Origin: Antarcticimicrobium sp.
GTDB taxonomy: Bacteria > Pseudomonadota > Alphaproteobacteria > Rhodobacterales > Rhodobacteraceae
Length of the DNA stretch: 61,811 nt
Direction: 5' to 3'
NCBI RefSeq assembly: GCF_029212575.1
Contig: NZ_JARGPK010000022.1
Coordinates: 1 to 61,811 of the forward strand
The notes beneath the pieces are model-generated. The model had not been told where the DNA came from, did no database searches, and saw nothing but the letters and a program-made list of their open reading frames with translations. Both the position numbers and the translations under genes were made by a program. Below, piece by piece: positions 14,523 through 24,158 of the stretch; positions within the stretch are counted from its first letter, which is position 1; every line of letters starts with the position of its first letter.

Positions 14523-15655
14523 GCGCGTGCCTTTGCCATCTGGGTGGCGATTGCCACGGATTGTGCCGCGCCGTCAAATTTCAGGCCGCTGTCGCGGCGG
14601 GGACCGGCGGCGAGGGCGCGGTCAAGTGCGGCGACCAGTGCCGGGGCCGTCAGATCGGCGCTGCGCAGCACCTCGACCGCCGGGAGCCTGGCAAGGCTTT
14701 CGGCGCGCAGGCTCTGCTCCTCCTCTTTGCCGGCGTCGAAGGGGATCAGCACGGCGGGGGTGCCGGTCTGGAGCAGGTCCATCGCGGTGTTGTAGCCGCA
14801 CATGCTGACCGAGGCGGCGGAGTGCGGCAGCATCTGGCGGAACTCCGGGCGGGCGGCTTCGACGGTGGCGTTTGCCGGGGCCATGGCCTGCAACTCGGTG
14901 AGCAGCGCCGGATCACTGCCGCCCACCAGCAGGCGCCAATGCAGCGCGGGGCGCAGACGGGCGGCCTCCAGCGTGGCGCGAAACAGCGGCCCGCCGACCG
15001 CGCCGCCACCGGCACTGACCAGAACCTCGCCCGCGCCGAGCCCCTGCGGGTGCGGCACCGGGGCAGGGGGGGCGACATAGCCGGTATAGCGCAGCTTGTC
15101 CGCCAGTGCCGGGGTGACTGGCCAGCTTTGCTCCAGCCGGGTGGCGTGGCGGTCGGAATGCACCAGAACGGCGTCGTAGAGCCGCGTCACGATCTCTTCG
15201 GCGCGCCCGGCCTTGGAGGGTTTCGAGGGCGGCGCGAGGATATCGCGGATCGAGGACAGCACGACGGGGCGGGGGGTCTGGTCCTGCGCGGTTTCCAGCA
15301 GCGACAGGAATTCCCCGGCCAGCGCGCGGCGGCCAAAGGGGTAGAGCTCGGTGATCAGGATGTCGGGGGCGAAGCCGGTCAGCGCGTGGCGCAGGGCGAT
15401 CCTGCGGGCCTCAAGGTATTCCGCGTCGGCCTCCGCTCCCGCGTCGGTCAGCAGGCGGGTGAAATCAGTGCCGTCCGAGGCCAGCGGCGGCAGTTGCAGC
15501 CAGCCGAGGTGCCCCGGGTGCAGATGCGGCGCCGCGCGGCCGCCGGAGACCAGCAGAACCTCGTGCCCGGCGGCGTCGAAGGCACGGGCCAGCGTCAGCG
15601 CGCGGCTCAGGTGGCCGGTGCCGAGCAGGTGGGTGACGGTGATCATCACCTTCAT
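14519..15655 (-). CDS. MurG-like (GT28/GT-B) glycosyltransferase
   Basis: 378 residues. The N-terminus VMITVTHLLGTGHLSRALTL is the nucleotide-sugar glycosyltransferase GT-B start with a G-X-GH loop, and the C-terminal VSMCGYNTAMDLLQTGTPAVLIPF is the donor-binding motif seen in MurG-like enzymes. It resembles COG4671-type predicted glycosyltransferases and is related to the gene at 18556-19785. ATGA overlaps join it to the phosphatase upstream and the deacetylase downstream. Donor and acceptor are unknown. Confidence 0.8.
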   Translation of the reverse strand: MKVMITVTHLLGTGHLSRALTLARAFDAAGHEVLLVSGGRAAPHLHPGHLGWLQLPPLASDGTDFTRLLTDAGAEADAEYLEARRIALRHALTGFAPDILITELYPFGRRALAGEFLSLLETAQDQTPRPVVLSSIRDILAPPSKPSKAGRAEEIVTRLYDAVLVHSDRHATRLEQSWPVTPALADKLRYTGYVAPPAPVPHPQGLGAGEVLVSAGGGAVGGPLFRATLEAARLRPALHWRLLVGGSDPALLTELQAMAPANATVEAARPEFRQMLPHSAASVSMCGYNTAMDLLQTGTPAVLIPFDAGKEEEQSLRAESLARLPAVEVLRSADLTAPALVAALDRALAAGPRRDSGLKFDGAAQSVAIATQMAKARA

Positions 15656-16242
15656 GGCGCCGTCTCCGCCGGGATCAGGCGGGTCGGCTCGCCCTCCGGC
15701 GTCAGGGTGTCGCCGTCGATGTGCAGCACATAGAGCCGGTTGCGCTTGACCTTGAACGGTGCGGGGCCTGCGAAATCCCAGCCGTGGGCGCGGGCCAGCA
15801 GCACCCGCATGATGCCGATATGACAGACCGCCAGCGCATCGCGGTCGAGACCTGCGAGCCAGGGGCGCAGGCGGGTCCAGAGTTCCCCCGGGCTTTCCCC
15901 CCCCGGCGCGCGATAGTCCCAGCCCCAGTCCTCGATATGGCGAAAGCCGCTGCCGGGGGTGGCGAGCAGGTCAGTGCCGCGCTGCCCCTCCCAGTCGCCC
16001 CAGTTCATCTCGGTCAGCTCCGGCGCGGTGCGCGGTGCGCGGCGGGCGACCAGTTCGGCGGTCTCGGCGGCGCGCTGCAGCGGGCTTGACCACAACTCGG
16101 CCGCGTCCCAGGGGGCGGGCAGGCGCAGGGCAGAAAGCTCGGCACGGGCCTGATCGTCCAGCGGAATGTCGCTGGCGCCCTGGATCCGGCCCGCGCGGTT
16201 CCAGTCGGTATGCCCGTGACGCATCAGCGCGAGGCGGATCAT
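15652..16242 (-). CDS. Histidine phosphatase-family protein
   Basis: 196 residues. LALMRHGHTDWNRAGRIQG at the N-terminus is the RHG catalytic motif (phosphohistidine), followed by WSSPLQRAAETAEL (second arginine) and AVCHIGIMRVLLA (catalytic His). Sugar-phosphate or phospholipid-linked intermediates are plausible substrates given the glycosyltransferases on both sides, but the family is very broad. Coupled by 4-bp overlaps to both neighbours. Confidence 0.85.
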   Translation of the reverse strand: MIRLALMRHGHTDWNRAGRIQGASDIPLDDQARAELSALRLPAPWDAAELWSSPLQRAAETAELVARRAPRTAPELTEMNWGDWEGQRGTDLLATPGSGFRHIEDWGWDYRAPGGESPGELWTRLRPWLAGLDRDALAVCHIGIMRVLLARAHGWDFAGPAPFKVKRNRLYVLHIDGDTLTPEGEPTRLIPAETAP

Positions 16243-17318
16243 GCGGTGCCCTCCAGCAGCGGGGTGACGGCGGTCCAGAAGCGATCGGTCGCTGCCGGGC
16301 GCAGGTGGGATCTGGCGATCATTTCGCGGGCCTGCGTGCCGCGGGTCCTGCGCAACTCCGGGTCGCCCAGCAGCGCGGTGATTTGCGCCGCCAGCGCCAC
16401 CGGGCCGTTCCCGGGTGCGGGGTAATCGCCCGGCAGCAGCACGTCGCGCACGCCGGGGCGGTCCTGGGCCACCACCGGCAACCCGGCCGCCTGCGCCTCG
16501 AGGTAGACCATGCCGAAGGCCTCGTTGACGCCGGGCCAGACGAACAGCGACGCACGTTGATAGGCCCGTACCAGCGCATCGCGGTCGAGCTGACCGAGAA
16601 AGCGCACCCGGTCGCCAAAGGGGGCCATCAGCGCCTCGACCTGCGCCCGCGCCGGGCCGTCGCCGGCGATCTCCAGCCGCCAGTCGCCCGGCACCTGCGC
16701 CAGCGCCTCGGCGAGGATGGTGTAAGAGGCCAGCTTGTCCCCCGCCCGCATCATCCCGGCGGTCAGCATCGGACCGGAGCAGGCGGAGGCGGGTGGCAGG
16801 GTGTCGGCAGGCAGGAACGGCGGCAGGTGAACAAGCCGCTGCCCCGGGGCGCGGTGCCGGTCCAGCGTGATCCGGTCGTTGGCGGTGAGGTAGAAGATCA
16901 CCGCAGCCGCGTCGCAGGCGGTTTCCGCCGCGCGCGCGAAATCCGCCCAGGGGCCGGTCAGGCGTTTCTTCGCGCGGGTGGATTCGACCTGGACATAGGG
17001 CAGCCCCAGCGCGGCGCAGGTGGCAGGGCCGATCAGGTCGGGGGCCTTGTAGTAATTGTGATAGGTGACCCAGAGGGCGACCCCCCTGTCGCGAAGCGTT
17101 TCGCTCAGTCGCGCCGTCTCGGCCGCCGCCGCCTGTCTAAGCGCCGCCTGCCGGGCCGGATCGCCGGATTTCTCGTGCAGCTTCAGGTCCGAGACCACCT
17201 CGACCTGCGCCCCCTTGGCACCGATGGCGGCGATCAGGTTGCGCGCCATCTCCCGGTCGCCCGAGGGGGTCGGATCGCCGGGCGGTTTCATCGGCGCGTA
17301 GAAGGCGACGCGGGTCAT
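16239..17318 (-). CDS. Glycosyltransferase family 4 (GT-B)
   Basis: 359 residues from the ATG at 17318, whose first bases overlap the stop of the upstream glycosyltransferase. The N-terminus reads VAFYAPMKPPGDPTPSGDRE. The C-terminal donor domain has VRFLGQLDRDALVRAYQRA and then FVWPGVNEAFGMVYLEAQAAG, the EX7E-type motif of GT4 retaining transferases. A longer in-frame extension upstream reads through the neighbour and is a shadow. Sugar specificity cannot be told. Confidence 0.85.
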   Translation of the reverse strand: MTRVAFYAPMKPPGDPTPSGDREMARNLIAAIGAKGAQVEVVSDLKLHEKSGDPARQAALRQAAAAETARLSETLRDRGVALWVTYHNYYKAPDLIGPATCAALGLPYVQVESTRAKKRLTGPWADFARAAETACDAAAVIFYLTANDRITLDRHRAPGQRLVHLPPFLPADTLPPASACSGPMLTAGMMRAGDKLASYTILAEALAQVPGDWRLEIAGDGPARAQVEALMAPFGDRVRFLGQLDRDALVRAYQRASLFVWPGVNEAFGMVYLEAQAAGLPVVAQDRPGVRDVLLPGDYPAPGNGPVALAAQITALLGDPELRRTRGTQAREMIARSHLRPAATDRFWTAVTPLLEGTA

Positions 17319-18559
17319 GGCGCGGGCGCGCCGATCATCTGCCGCAGCCGGGCGGCCAATCGGTCGATTCCGGGCTGCATGGTGAACTCCGCGATCAGCC
17401 GGGCGCGGGCGGCCTCGGCCATGGCTTGCGCGCGCGCGGGGTCGCGCGCCATGGTGGCGATGGCGCCGGCCAGATCCTCGGGGTCGTCCCCGGCCAGCAG
17501 CCCGTGGGTGCCGCCCACGATGAATTCCGGGATCGCGGCCACGGCGGTGGAGAGGATCGGCAGCAGTTGCGAGGCCGCCTCCATCAGCACGTTGGGCAGC
17601 CCGTCGCGGTCGCCGTCCGCGGCGATCCGGCTGGGCAGCACGAAGAGATCGGCCGCCCGCATCGCCGCGATCACCTCGGGCTGGTCGCAGGCGCCGCGCC
17701 AGTCGATCCGGTCGGCGATGCCCGTCGCCTGCGCCTGTGCCTGCAGCGCCGCGAGCAGATCGCCGCCGCCGATATGGGTCCAGCGCCAATCGAGGTCTCC
17801 GGGCAGCAGCGCCAGCGCGGCGATTAGCCGGTCGAATCCCTTTTTCTCCACCAACCGCCCCACCGAGAGCAGATGCAGCGGGCCGCCGGTGGCCCGCAGG
17901 GGCCGCGCCGGGGGATCGGGGAACCGCGACAGGTCCAGCCCGTGATAGATCAGGTCGACCTTGCCCGCGTCGCCCGCCAGGTCGCGCAGGTGCCGCGCGC
18001 CATAGGCGGTGCAGGTGACCCCGAAGGCGGCGGCATGGGGACCGGCGAGCTTTTCGCGCTTTTCCCACTCGGGCGAGGTCCAGATGTCCTTGGCATGGGC
18101 CGCATAGCTCCACGGCAGCCCGCGCATGATCGCGGCATAGCGCGCCACCGAGGAGGGGGCGTGCAGGAAATGCGAATAGAGGCCGCGCGTGTCCTCGGGC
18201 AGTTCGGTCGCCAGCACGCAGGCCTGGCCAAAGCGGCGCACCCGGTTGCGGGTGGAATCGCGGCGCAGATCGGCGCGCCAGACCTCATAGGCCGCGCCAT
18301 AGCCGGGCAGGGCGCGGGCGGCGTCGCGGGCGCGGGCCACGCGACCGGGTTCGTCGAACAGGTATTCGGGCAGGTAGCGCACCCTTGCGCGCAGCCGGTC
18401 GTGCAGCGGGTGGCGCTTGGTGTCGGTGGGGTGGCGCAGCGACCAGATGTCAAAGCGCAGCCCGGCCTGCTCCAAAGCCACCAGTTCCTGCGCGATGAAG
18501 GTCTCCGACAGACGCGGCCAGCCCTTGACCAGAACGGCCAGCGGCGATGTCGCGCTCAT
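17315..18559 (-). CDS. Glycosyltransferase family 4 (GT-B)
   Basis: 414 residues. The N-terminal domain starts VLVKGWPRLSETFIAQEL, characteristic of colanic-acid/exopolysaccharide GT4 enzymes. The C-terminal domain has LLSVGRLVEKKGFDRLI and then LFVLPSRIAADGDRDGLPNVLMEA, the donor-binding and EX7E motif. Start at 18559, overlapping the stop of the COG4671-type gene. The strong SETFI motif supports a role in a surface glycan. Confidence 0.87.
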   Translation of the reverse strand: MSATSPLAVLVKGWPRLSETFIAQELVALEQAGLRFDIWSLRHPTDTKRHPLHDRLRARVRYLPEYLFDEPGRVARARDAARALPGYGAAYEVWRADLRRDSTRNRVRRFGQACVLATELPEDTRGLYSHFLHAPSSVARYAAIMRGLPWSYAAHAKDIWTSPEWEKREKLAGPHAAAFGVTCTAYGARHLRDLAGDAGKVDLIYHGLDLSRFPDPPARPLRATGGPLHLLSVGRLVEKKGFDRLIAALALLPGDLDWRWTHIGGGDLLAALQAQAQATGIADRIDWRGACDQPEVIAAMRAADLFVLPSRIAADGDRDGLPNVLMEAASQLLPILSTAVAAIPEFIVGGTHGLLAGDDPEDLAGAIATMARDPARAQAMAEAARARLIAEFTMQPGIDRLAARLRQMIGAPAP

Positions 18560-19785
18560 TCCGCGGCCTGTCCGCGCCGTTCGGCCAGAAGGATGCCGAC
18601 CCGCCGCGTGACGTAGTCGAGCCCGCCCAGCAGCTCGTCGTGCATCGCCTGAGACGGCAGCGGCTGGTTGGGCAGGTTCCGGATGGCGCGGATCATCGCC
18701 TCGGGCGTCAGCCCGTCGCGGCCGTTCTCCAGCATGCGCACCAACCCCAGTTCCTCGGCGCGGCTGGCGCGGATCCACTGTTCCAGCCGGGGCACGGTGC
18801 GCGGCACGATCACCGCGCGCTGGTCGAACGACAGTACCTCGCAAAAGGTGTTGTAGCCGCCCATGCAGACCACGCCCTGAGCATGGGCGAACAGCGGCTC
18901 GATCTGCGATTCGAAGCCGACGGTGGTGACGCGGCCCTCCAGCCGGGCGACGCGCGCCTCGAAATCGGCGCGGGTCTCGCCCGACAGGAACGGGCCGTAG
19001 ACGATCACCGCGCGCGGCGCCAGCGCCGGGTCGCGCTCATAGGCGGAAAGCACGAGATCGACCATGAATTCGCCGTCGCCGCCGCCGCCCGGCGTGATCA
19101 GGATATAGGGACTGTCCTCGGCCGGGGGTTCGGAGGGGCCAAGCTCGCGCCGCAGATAGCCGGTCCAGTGCATCCGCGCGCGCACCTCGGGGCCAAGCTC
19201 GAGACCCGCGACCGGGTCGTAGAAATCGTGCTGCCCGTAGACCCAGATCTCGTCGTAATAGCTGCGCATCGCCTCGACCGCGCCCTTGCGCGCCCATTCG
19301 ACGGCCAGCAGGTCGGGGTCGTCGAGCACGTCGCGCAGCCCCAGCACCAGCCGCGCCCGGCCGCCTTCGAGCAGGCACTGCAGCGTCGGCAGCAGCTCGC
19401 CGCGAAAGCCGGAGGGTTCCTTGTCGACGATCAGGATGTCGGGGTCGTATTGCCGCGCGGAGGTTTCGATCAGCGCAGCGCGCAGCTCGGTGATTTCCTC
19501 GATGTCCATGCCCAATGTCTGTGCCACATAGGAGCCGTCGCTGCGCTTGGTCACGCCGGGCAGGCGGATATGATCGACCCGGCGCGGAAACGCAAAGCGC
19601 CCGGCCACAGGCGATCCGGTGAGGATCAGCGCCGAGGCGGTGGGGTCGGCCCGGGTGATCGCCCCCGCCAGCGCCCGCGACCGGCGCAGGTGACCCAGCC
19701 CGAAGGTGTCGTGGCTGTAGAGCATGACACGGGGCGCACGGTCCATGCGCTGCGCCTTGCCAGAGAATGTCGCGCCGCTCATCAT
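18556..19785 (-). CDS. COG4671-type predicted glycosyltransferase
   Basis: 409 residues. VMLYSHDTFGLGHLRRSRAL near 20-40 is diagnostic for this GT-B group, and VVCMGGYNTFCEVLSFDQRAVIVPR near 305-330 is the MurG-like donor site. A GGGGDGEFM loop sits between the domains. It starts 4 bp after the stop of the nucleotide-sugar dehydrogenase and overlaps the next transferase. An alternative start is the internal Met near residue 14 (MDRAPRVM). Acceptor unknown. Confidence 0.82.
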   Translation of the reverse strand: MMSGATFSGKAQRMDRAPRVMLYSHDTFGLGHLRRSRALAGAITRADPTASALILTGSPVAGRFAFPRRVDHIRLPGVTKRSDGSYVAQTLGMDIEEITELRAALIETSARQYDPDILIVDKEPSGFRGELLPTLQCLLEGGRARLVLGLRDVLDDPDLLAVEWARKGAVEAMRSYYDEIWVYGQHDFYDPVAGLELGPEVRARMHWTGYLRRELGPSEPPAEDSPYILITPGGGGDGEFMVDLVLSAYERDPALAPRAVIVYGPFLSGETRADFEARVARLEGRVTTVGFESQIEPLFAHAQGVVCMGGYNTFCEVLSFDQRAVIVPRTVPRLEQWIRASRAEELGLVRMLENGRDGLTPEAMIRAIRNLPNQPLPSQAMHDELLGGLDYVTRRVGILLAERRGQAAE

Positions 19786-19789
19786 ATCG

Positions 19790-21070
19790 CTAAAGCCTCA
19801 GGTCCGCGCCCGATTTGCCGAAAATACCCTTGATATCGTACAGAACCGCCGCCGGTTTGCCCAAGGTTCGAATGGCCGCAGACCCCATATCGACGAATTC
19901 CCTGTGCGCCACGGCCACGATGATGGCATCATAGGCCCCGGCCTCGGGCGACGCCACCGGGGCGATACCGTATTCTGACCGCACCGCCGCAGCATCGACC
20001 CAGGGGTCGTAGACATCCGGCTTCATCGAATAGGCGCTGAGTTCCGACACGATATCGGCCACCCGCGTGTTGCGGGTGTCGGCGCAGTTTTCCTTGAAGG
20101 TAAAGCCCATCACCAGCACCCGCGCCCCGGCAAGGTCGGTGCCGCGCGCCAACAGCGCCTTGATCAGCTCGTGGGTGACATGCTTGCCCATCTGGTCGTT
20201 GATCCGGCGCCCGGCCAGGATCACCTCGGGGTGATAGCCCAGCTGTTCGGCGCGGTAGGTCAGGTAATAGGGATCGACGCCGATGCAGTGCCCGCCGACC
20301 AGGCCGGGCCGGAACGGCAGGAAGTTCCACTTGGTCCCGGCAGCCTCCAGCACTTCCAGCGTGTCGAGGCCAAGCCGCGAGAAGATCAGCGAAAACTCGT
20401 TCACCAGCGCGATGTTCAGGTCGCGCTGGGTGTTTTCGATCACCTTGGCGGCCTCGGCGGTCTTGATCGAGCTGGCCCGGTGCAGCCCGGACCTGACCAC
20501 CGGCGCATAAAGCGCCGCGACCCGGTCCAGCGTGTCTTTGTCCTGGGCCGAGATGATCTTGACCACGTTTTCCAGCGAATGTTCCGCATCCCCGGGGTTC
20601 ACCCGTTCGGGCGAATAGGCCAGCTTGATCTCGTCGAAAAGAGTCAGGCCGCTGCCCGCCGCCAGCACCGGGCCGCAAACCTCTTCGGTGACGCCGGGAT
20701 AGACGGTGGATTCGACCACGACCATTGCCCCGGGCACGAGATGCGGCGCGATGGTGCGGCAGGCGGCGCGCAGGGGCTCCAGGTCCGGGGTCTTGGCATC
20801 GGTGACCGGGGTGGGCACGGCGACGATGAACACCGTGCAGCCGGCCAGGTCGCCGGCATCGTCCGAGAACCGGGCGCCAGCGGCGGCCAGCGATTGCGCC
20901 GAGACTTCGCCGTTGCGATCCTGCCCGTCGCGCAGGGCCGCGATATGGGCGGTGTCGGTGTCAAAGCCCAGCGTATCGTATCCGCCGCGCGCCAGCGCCA
21001 CCGCCAGCGGCAGCCCGACATAGCCGAGACCCAGCACCGCGATCCTGTCCTGAATGCCTTGCCTGGTCAT
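19790..21070 (-). CDS. Nucleotide-sugar dehydrogenase (TviB/WbpO-like UDP-HexNAc 6-dehydrogenase)
   Basis: 426 residues. Oxidises C6 of a UDP-sugar to a uronic acid with two NAD. GLGYVGLPLAVAL is the N-terminal NAD loop, VPTPV and VVESTVYPG follow, GGHCIGVDPYYLTYRA near 250-265 holds the catalytic cysteine, and VLVMGFTFKENCADTRNTR opens the C-terminal domain. The DPYYL form and length fit the UDP-GalNAc/GlcNAc dehydrogenase branch better than UDP-glucose dehydrogenase. It is the first gene of the eight-gene minus-strand operon and should supply an acidic donor sugar. The start at 21070 (MTRQGIQDR) was chosen at the family's N-terminus. Confidence 0.9.
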   Translation of the reverse strand: MTRQGIQDRIAVLGLGYVGLPLAVALARGGYDTLGFDTDTAHIAALRDGQDRNGEVSAQSLAAAGARFSDDAGDLAGCTVFIVAVPTPVTDAKTPDLEPLRAACRTIAPHLVPGAMVVVESTVYPGVTEEVCGPVLAAGSGLTLFDEIKLAYSPERVNPGDAEHSLENVVKIISAQDKDTLDRVAALYAPVVRSGLHRASSIKTAEAAKVIENTQRDLNIALVNEFSLIFSRLGLDTLEVLEAAGTKWNFLPFRPGLVGGHCIGVDPYYLTYRAEQLGYHPEVILAGRRINDQMGKHVTHELIKALLARGTDLAGARVLVMGFTFKENCADTRNTRVADIVSELSAYSMKPDVYDPWVDAAAVRSEYGIAPVASPEAGAYDAIIVAVAHREFVDMGSAAIRTLGKPAAVLYDIKGIFGKSGADLRL

Positions 21071-21291
21071 CGCCCGTCTCTGTTTCGTGCACCCGCGCGG
21101 GCCGCCGGTCCGCAAGTGCCTTGTCGCCAATCCGGACAAGCCCCTACTAGTGAAATCAGACCCGAATGCAAACAGGTTTCTGCCGCGCGGGAAATCACCG
21201 GCGCAACGCCACGGGCGGAATCTGCGGGTTTGCCTTGCCCATGACGCTCTTGTAGCCTGCGTCCGATCCATTCGCTCGGGGCGGCAAAAAA

Positions 21292-23658
21292 ATGACAAAG
21301 ACTCTGTTTCGCCTGGCGCTGGCCCTGTGGCTGTTCGTCCTGGCGCCCGTGGCGGTGCAGGCTCAATCGTTGCTGTCTTTGGGCGGGTCGGAGCCCGCCT
21401 CGGTCGACACCGCCGGAGACATGGCCGAGGCGCTGAAACAGGCCGCCGAGGCCGGCGTCAGCGTCGTGGTTCTGGACGACGCCGGCAACCTGATCGGAAC
21501 CGCCTCGGGCAAACGCACCGACAGCAATGAGACCGCCCAAGAGGACCCGATGATGGAGGGGGCCTCGGCCCTGATGAAGGCGCAGGCGCAGGTCGAGACC
21601 TTTCGCGAGACCCTGCGCCAGCGGCTCGACGCGCTGCCGAACTCGCTGAACGAGGTGCGTTTCATCCTTCGGGCCACCAGCCCAGACGGGCGCATCATGA
21701 CCTATGTCGAGGTGCTGTTGTGGAACATCGCGTTCCTGTTCGTGGGCTTTCTCTTCGCGCGCTTCATCTACGGACCCAAGATCGCCGGCCGGTTCGTCAT
21801 TCCGCGGGTGAAGGAGAATCCGCAGGGGTATCTGGAAAAGATGCCCTTCCTCGTCTTCCGGTTTTCCGCCGGCGTCGTCGGGACGCTGCTGGTTCTGCTG
21901 ACCGCCCTGATCCTGGGCGCCCTGGTGGCGCAGTATCCCGATGACCTGTCGATCCAGTTCACGGTGACGGCGATCTTTGCCACCTTCTTCATCGCGCGCA
22001 CAGTGTCCGACCTGTGGCGGATGATCCTGTCGCCGTTCCTCGGTCAGTACCGGATGCCGCATTTCTCGGACCGGGACGCGCAGCGGCTGTATTACTGGGC
22101 GTCGGTGCTGATCGCCTTCAACGTGGTCTCGATCGTGTTCAGCACCTGGATCGCGGACTTCGGGCTGAACTACAACGTCTACGCGCTTCTGCACGGGACG
22201 CTCACTCTGGTTGCGACAATCGCCAACATCGTCATGCTGGTCTGGAACGGGCGCGCGATCACCGATGCGATCCGGAGCGGGCGCGCGGCCGTCGATGTGC
22301 CCTGGCTGACGCGCGTGGTGTCCTACGCCTGGGCGCCGGTGATGATCGGCTATTTCATCTACGGCTGGCTGCGGCTGGCGTTCGCGCTGGTGCTCGAACG
22401 TCCGATCGGCATCCCGCCGATCGCGGCGGCCTACTCCAGTTTCGTCGCCATCATCGTGGTCTATGGCGTCATCAACTACGCGATCGAGCAGTATTTCGCC
22501 CGAACCCGCAGTCGCGATGCGCTGAACGAGGAGATGGCCGAGGCCGAGGCGCGCGAGACCGAGAGGGGAGAGCCGGCGCCGACGCGCCCCCGCCATGCCA
22601 TCACCACCTATGAGGCGCTGGCGCGGCGGGTCTCGGGCGTCCTGGCCTTTGTCGCCGGGATCTATGCGCTGGCGCTGATCTGGGGCACCGACAACCGGCT
22701 GATGTCCAACTCGGTGGTGGGCAGCGCGCTGGACGTCACCGTGATCCTGTTCATCGGCTACATCGTCTATCACCTGTTCCGGATCTGGATCGACAGCCGC
22801 ATCGCCGAGGAGACCGGCGATGAAGAGGCGGGCGAACTGGGCGATGAGGGGGGCGCCACCGGCGCGACCCGTCTTGCCACGCTGCTGCCGCTGTTCCGCG
22901 GCGCGATCCTGGCGGTGGTGGTGGTCTCGGTCGCGCTGATCGCGCTGCTGGAACTGGGGGTCAACGTCAGCCCCTTGTTCGCCGGTGCAGGGGTGGTCGG
23001 GCTGGCCGTGGGCTTTGGCGCGCAAACGCTGGTGCGCGACATCTTCTCCGGCGCGTTCTTCCTGTTCGACGACGCCTTTCGCAAGGGCGAATACATCGAC
23101 CTGGGCGAGGTGAAGGGCACGGTCGAAAAGATCTCGGTCCGGTCGTTCCAGTTGCGCCACCACCTGGGCGCGCTGCACACCATCCCCTTTGGCGAGATCA
23201 AAACGCTCAGCAACTATTCCCGCGACTGGGTGATCATGAAATTGCCGCTGCGGGTGACCTATGACACCGACGTGGAAAAGGTGCGCAAGCTGATCAAGAA
23301 GCTGGGGCAGGAATTGCTGTCCGATCCGGTGATCGGCGAGAATTTCATCCAGCCGCTGAAATCCCAGGGCGTGATCGAGATGCAGGACAGCGCCATGATT
23401 ATCCGGGTCAAGTTCATGACCAAGCCGGGCGACCAGTGGCTGGTGCGCAAGAAGGTCTTCGAGGAGATCCGCGAGCTGTTCGCGCGGGAGGGAGTCAAGT
23501 TCGCCCACCGCGAGGTCACCGTGCGGCTGGCCGGAGATCAGGACGATACGGCGACGCCGCTGCAGAAAAAGGCGGCCTTGGGTGCGGTGCAGGCGGCCAT
23601 CGACGAGGACATGCTGGACGGGGGCGGCGGGGGCGACCTGGGCGGCGACGACCGTTAG
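21292..23658 (+). CDS. Large MscS-family mechanosensitive channel
   Basis: 788 residues. A signal peptide (cleavage near VQAQ, residue 24) leads to a periplasmic region, then about eight transmembrane segments between 135 and 470. The C-terminal MscS module has the pore helix LFAGAGVVGLAVGFGAQTLV near 560, the beta domain DAFRKGEYIDLGEVKGTVEKI and RSFQLRHHLGALHTIPFGEI. MscS relatives of this size add N-terminal helices that tune gating and release osmolytes on hypo-osmotic shock. A charged cytoplasmic loop (EEMAEAEARETERGE) lies near 405-425. It stands alone, divergent from the glycan operon, and its stop overlaps the soxG stop by 3 bp. Confidence 0.92.
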   Translation: MTKTLFRLALALWLFVLAPVAVQAQSLLSLGGSEPASVDTAGDMAEALKQAAEAGVSVVVLDDAGNLIGTASGKRTDSNETAQEDPMMEGASALMKAQAQVETFRETLRQRLDALPNSLNEVRFILRATSPDGRIMTYVEVLLWNIAFLFVGFLFARFIYGPKIAGRFVIPRVKENPQGYLEKMPFLVFRFSAGVVGTLLVLLTALILGALVAQYPDDLSIQFTVTAIFATFFIARTVSDLWRMILSPFLGQYRMPHFSDRDAQRLYYWASVLIAFNVVSIVFSTWIADFGLNYNVYALLHGTLTLVATIANIVMLVWNGRAITDAIRSGRAAVDVPWLTRVVSYAWAPVMIGYFIYGWLRLAFALVLERPIGIPPIAAAYSSFVAIIVVYGVINYAIEQYFARTRSRDALNEEMAEAEARETERGEPAPTRPRHAITTYEALARRVSGVLAFVAGIYALALIWGTDNRLMSNSVVGSALDVTVILFIGYIVYHLFRIWIDSRIAEETGDEEAGELGDEGGATGATRLATLLPLFRGAILAVVVVSVALIALLELGVNVSPLFAGAGVVGLAVGFGAQTLVRDIFSGAFFLFDDAFRKGEYIDLGEVKGTVEKISVRSFQLRHHLGALHTIPFGEIKTLSNYSRDWVIMKLPLRVTYDTDVEKVRKLIKKLGQELLSDPVIGENFIQPLKSQGVIEMQDSAMIIRVKFMTKPGDQWLVRKKVFEEIRELFAREGVKFAHREVTVRLAGDQDDTATPLQKKAALGAVQAAIDEDMLDGGGGGDLGGDDR

Positions 23659-24158
23659 GGTCGCATCTGCCGCATATGCGCCGCCAGGGTTTGCCACAGC
23701 GCCTGTCCGTAACCGCGGGGCGTATGGAGGCGAAACCGATCCTCGGTCTGCCAGCGGTAGAGGAACACCGGCAGGCCGAACATCTGCCGGGCAACCGAGC
23801 GCGAGGGGTGCGACAGCGACAGTTCGGTTCCCCGCCGGCAGAGCGCCAGCGCCTGCGGCCCCTCGATCTGGATCACGGCGTAAGCGTCCGTTACCTCGGT
23901 CACCGCCTGGCGGCCATCCCAGCCCTCGTCCCGGGGCGGGCCGTCGACCTCCAGCACCCGGTCGCGGCGCAGGGACAGGGCATAGGAATCGCCGCGTACC
24001 ACGCCGGGCCAGCCTGCGGCCTCGATCCGCGCCAGCACGTCCGGGGCGCTGATCAGAACTTGTCGCTGCGGCCACACCCGTGCCGCGCGCACGCCCGCGC
24101 CGGTCAGCGGCTGGCTGTACTCTGGCGGCGCATCCCATTTCCGGCCATCGTCACGCAT
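23655..24158 (-). CDS. soxG: Sarcosine oxidase, gamma subunit
   Basis: 167 residues. Small subunit of heterotetrameric sarcosine oxidase, structurally related to the GcvT fold. AYAVIQIEGPQALALCRRGTELSLSHPS matches the family, and the gene is last in soxBDAG order. The start at 24158 overlaps the soxA stop by 8 bp; an upstream ATG at 24182 would overlap by 32 bp and is less likely. Its end overlaps the convergent MscS gene. Confidence 0.88.
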   Translation of the reverse strand: MRDDGRKWDAPPEYSQPLTGAGVRAARVWPQRQVLISAPDVLARIEAAGWPGVVRGDSYALSLRRDRVLEVDGPPRDEGWDGRQAVTEVTDAYAVIQIEGPQALALCRRGTELSLSHPSRSVARQMFGLPVFLYRWQTEDRFRLHTPRGYGQALWQTLAAHMRQMRP

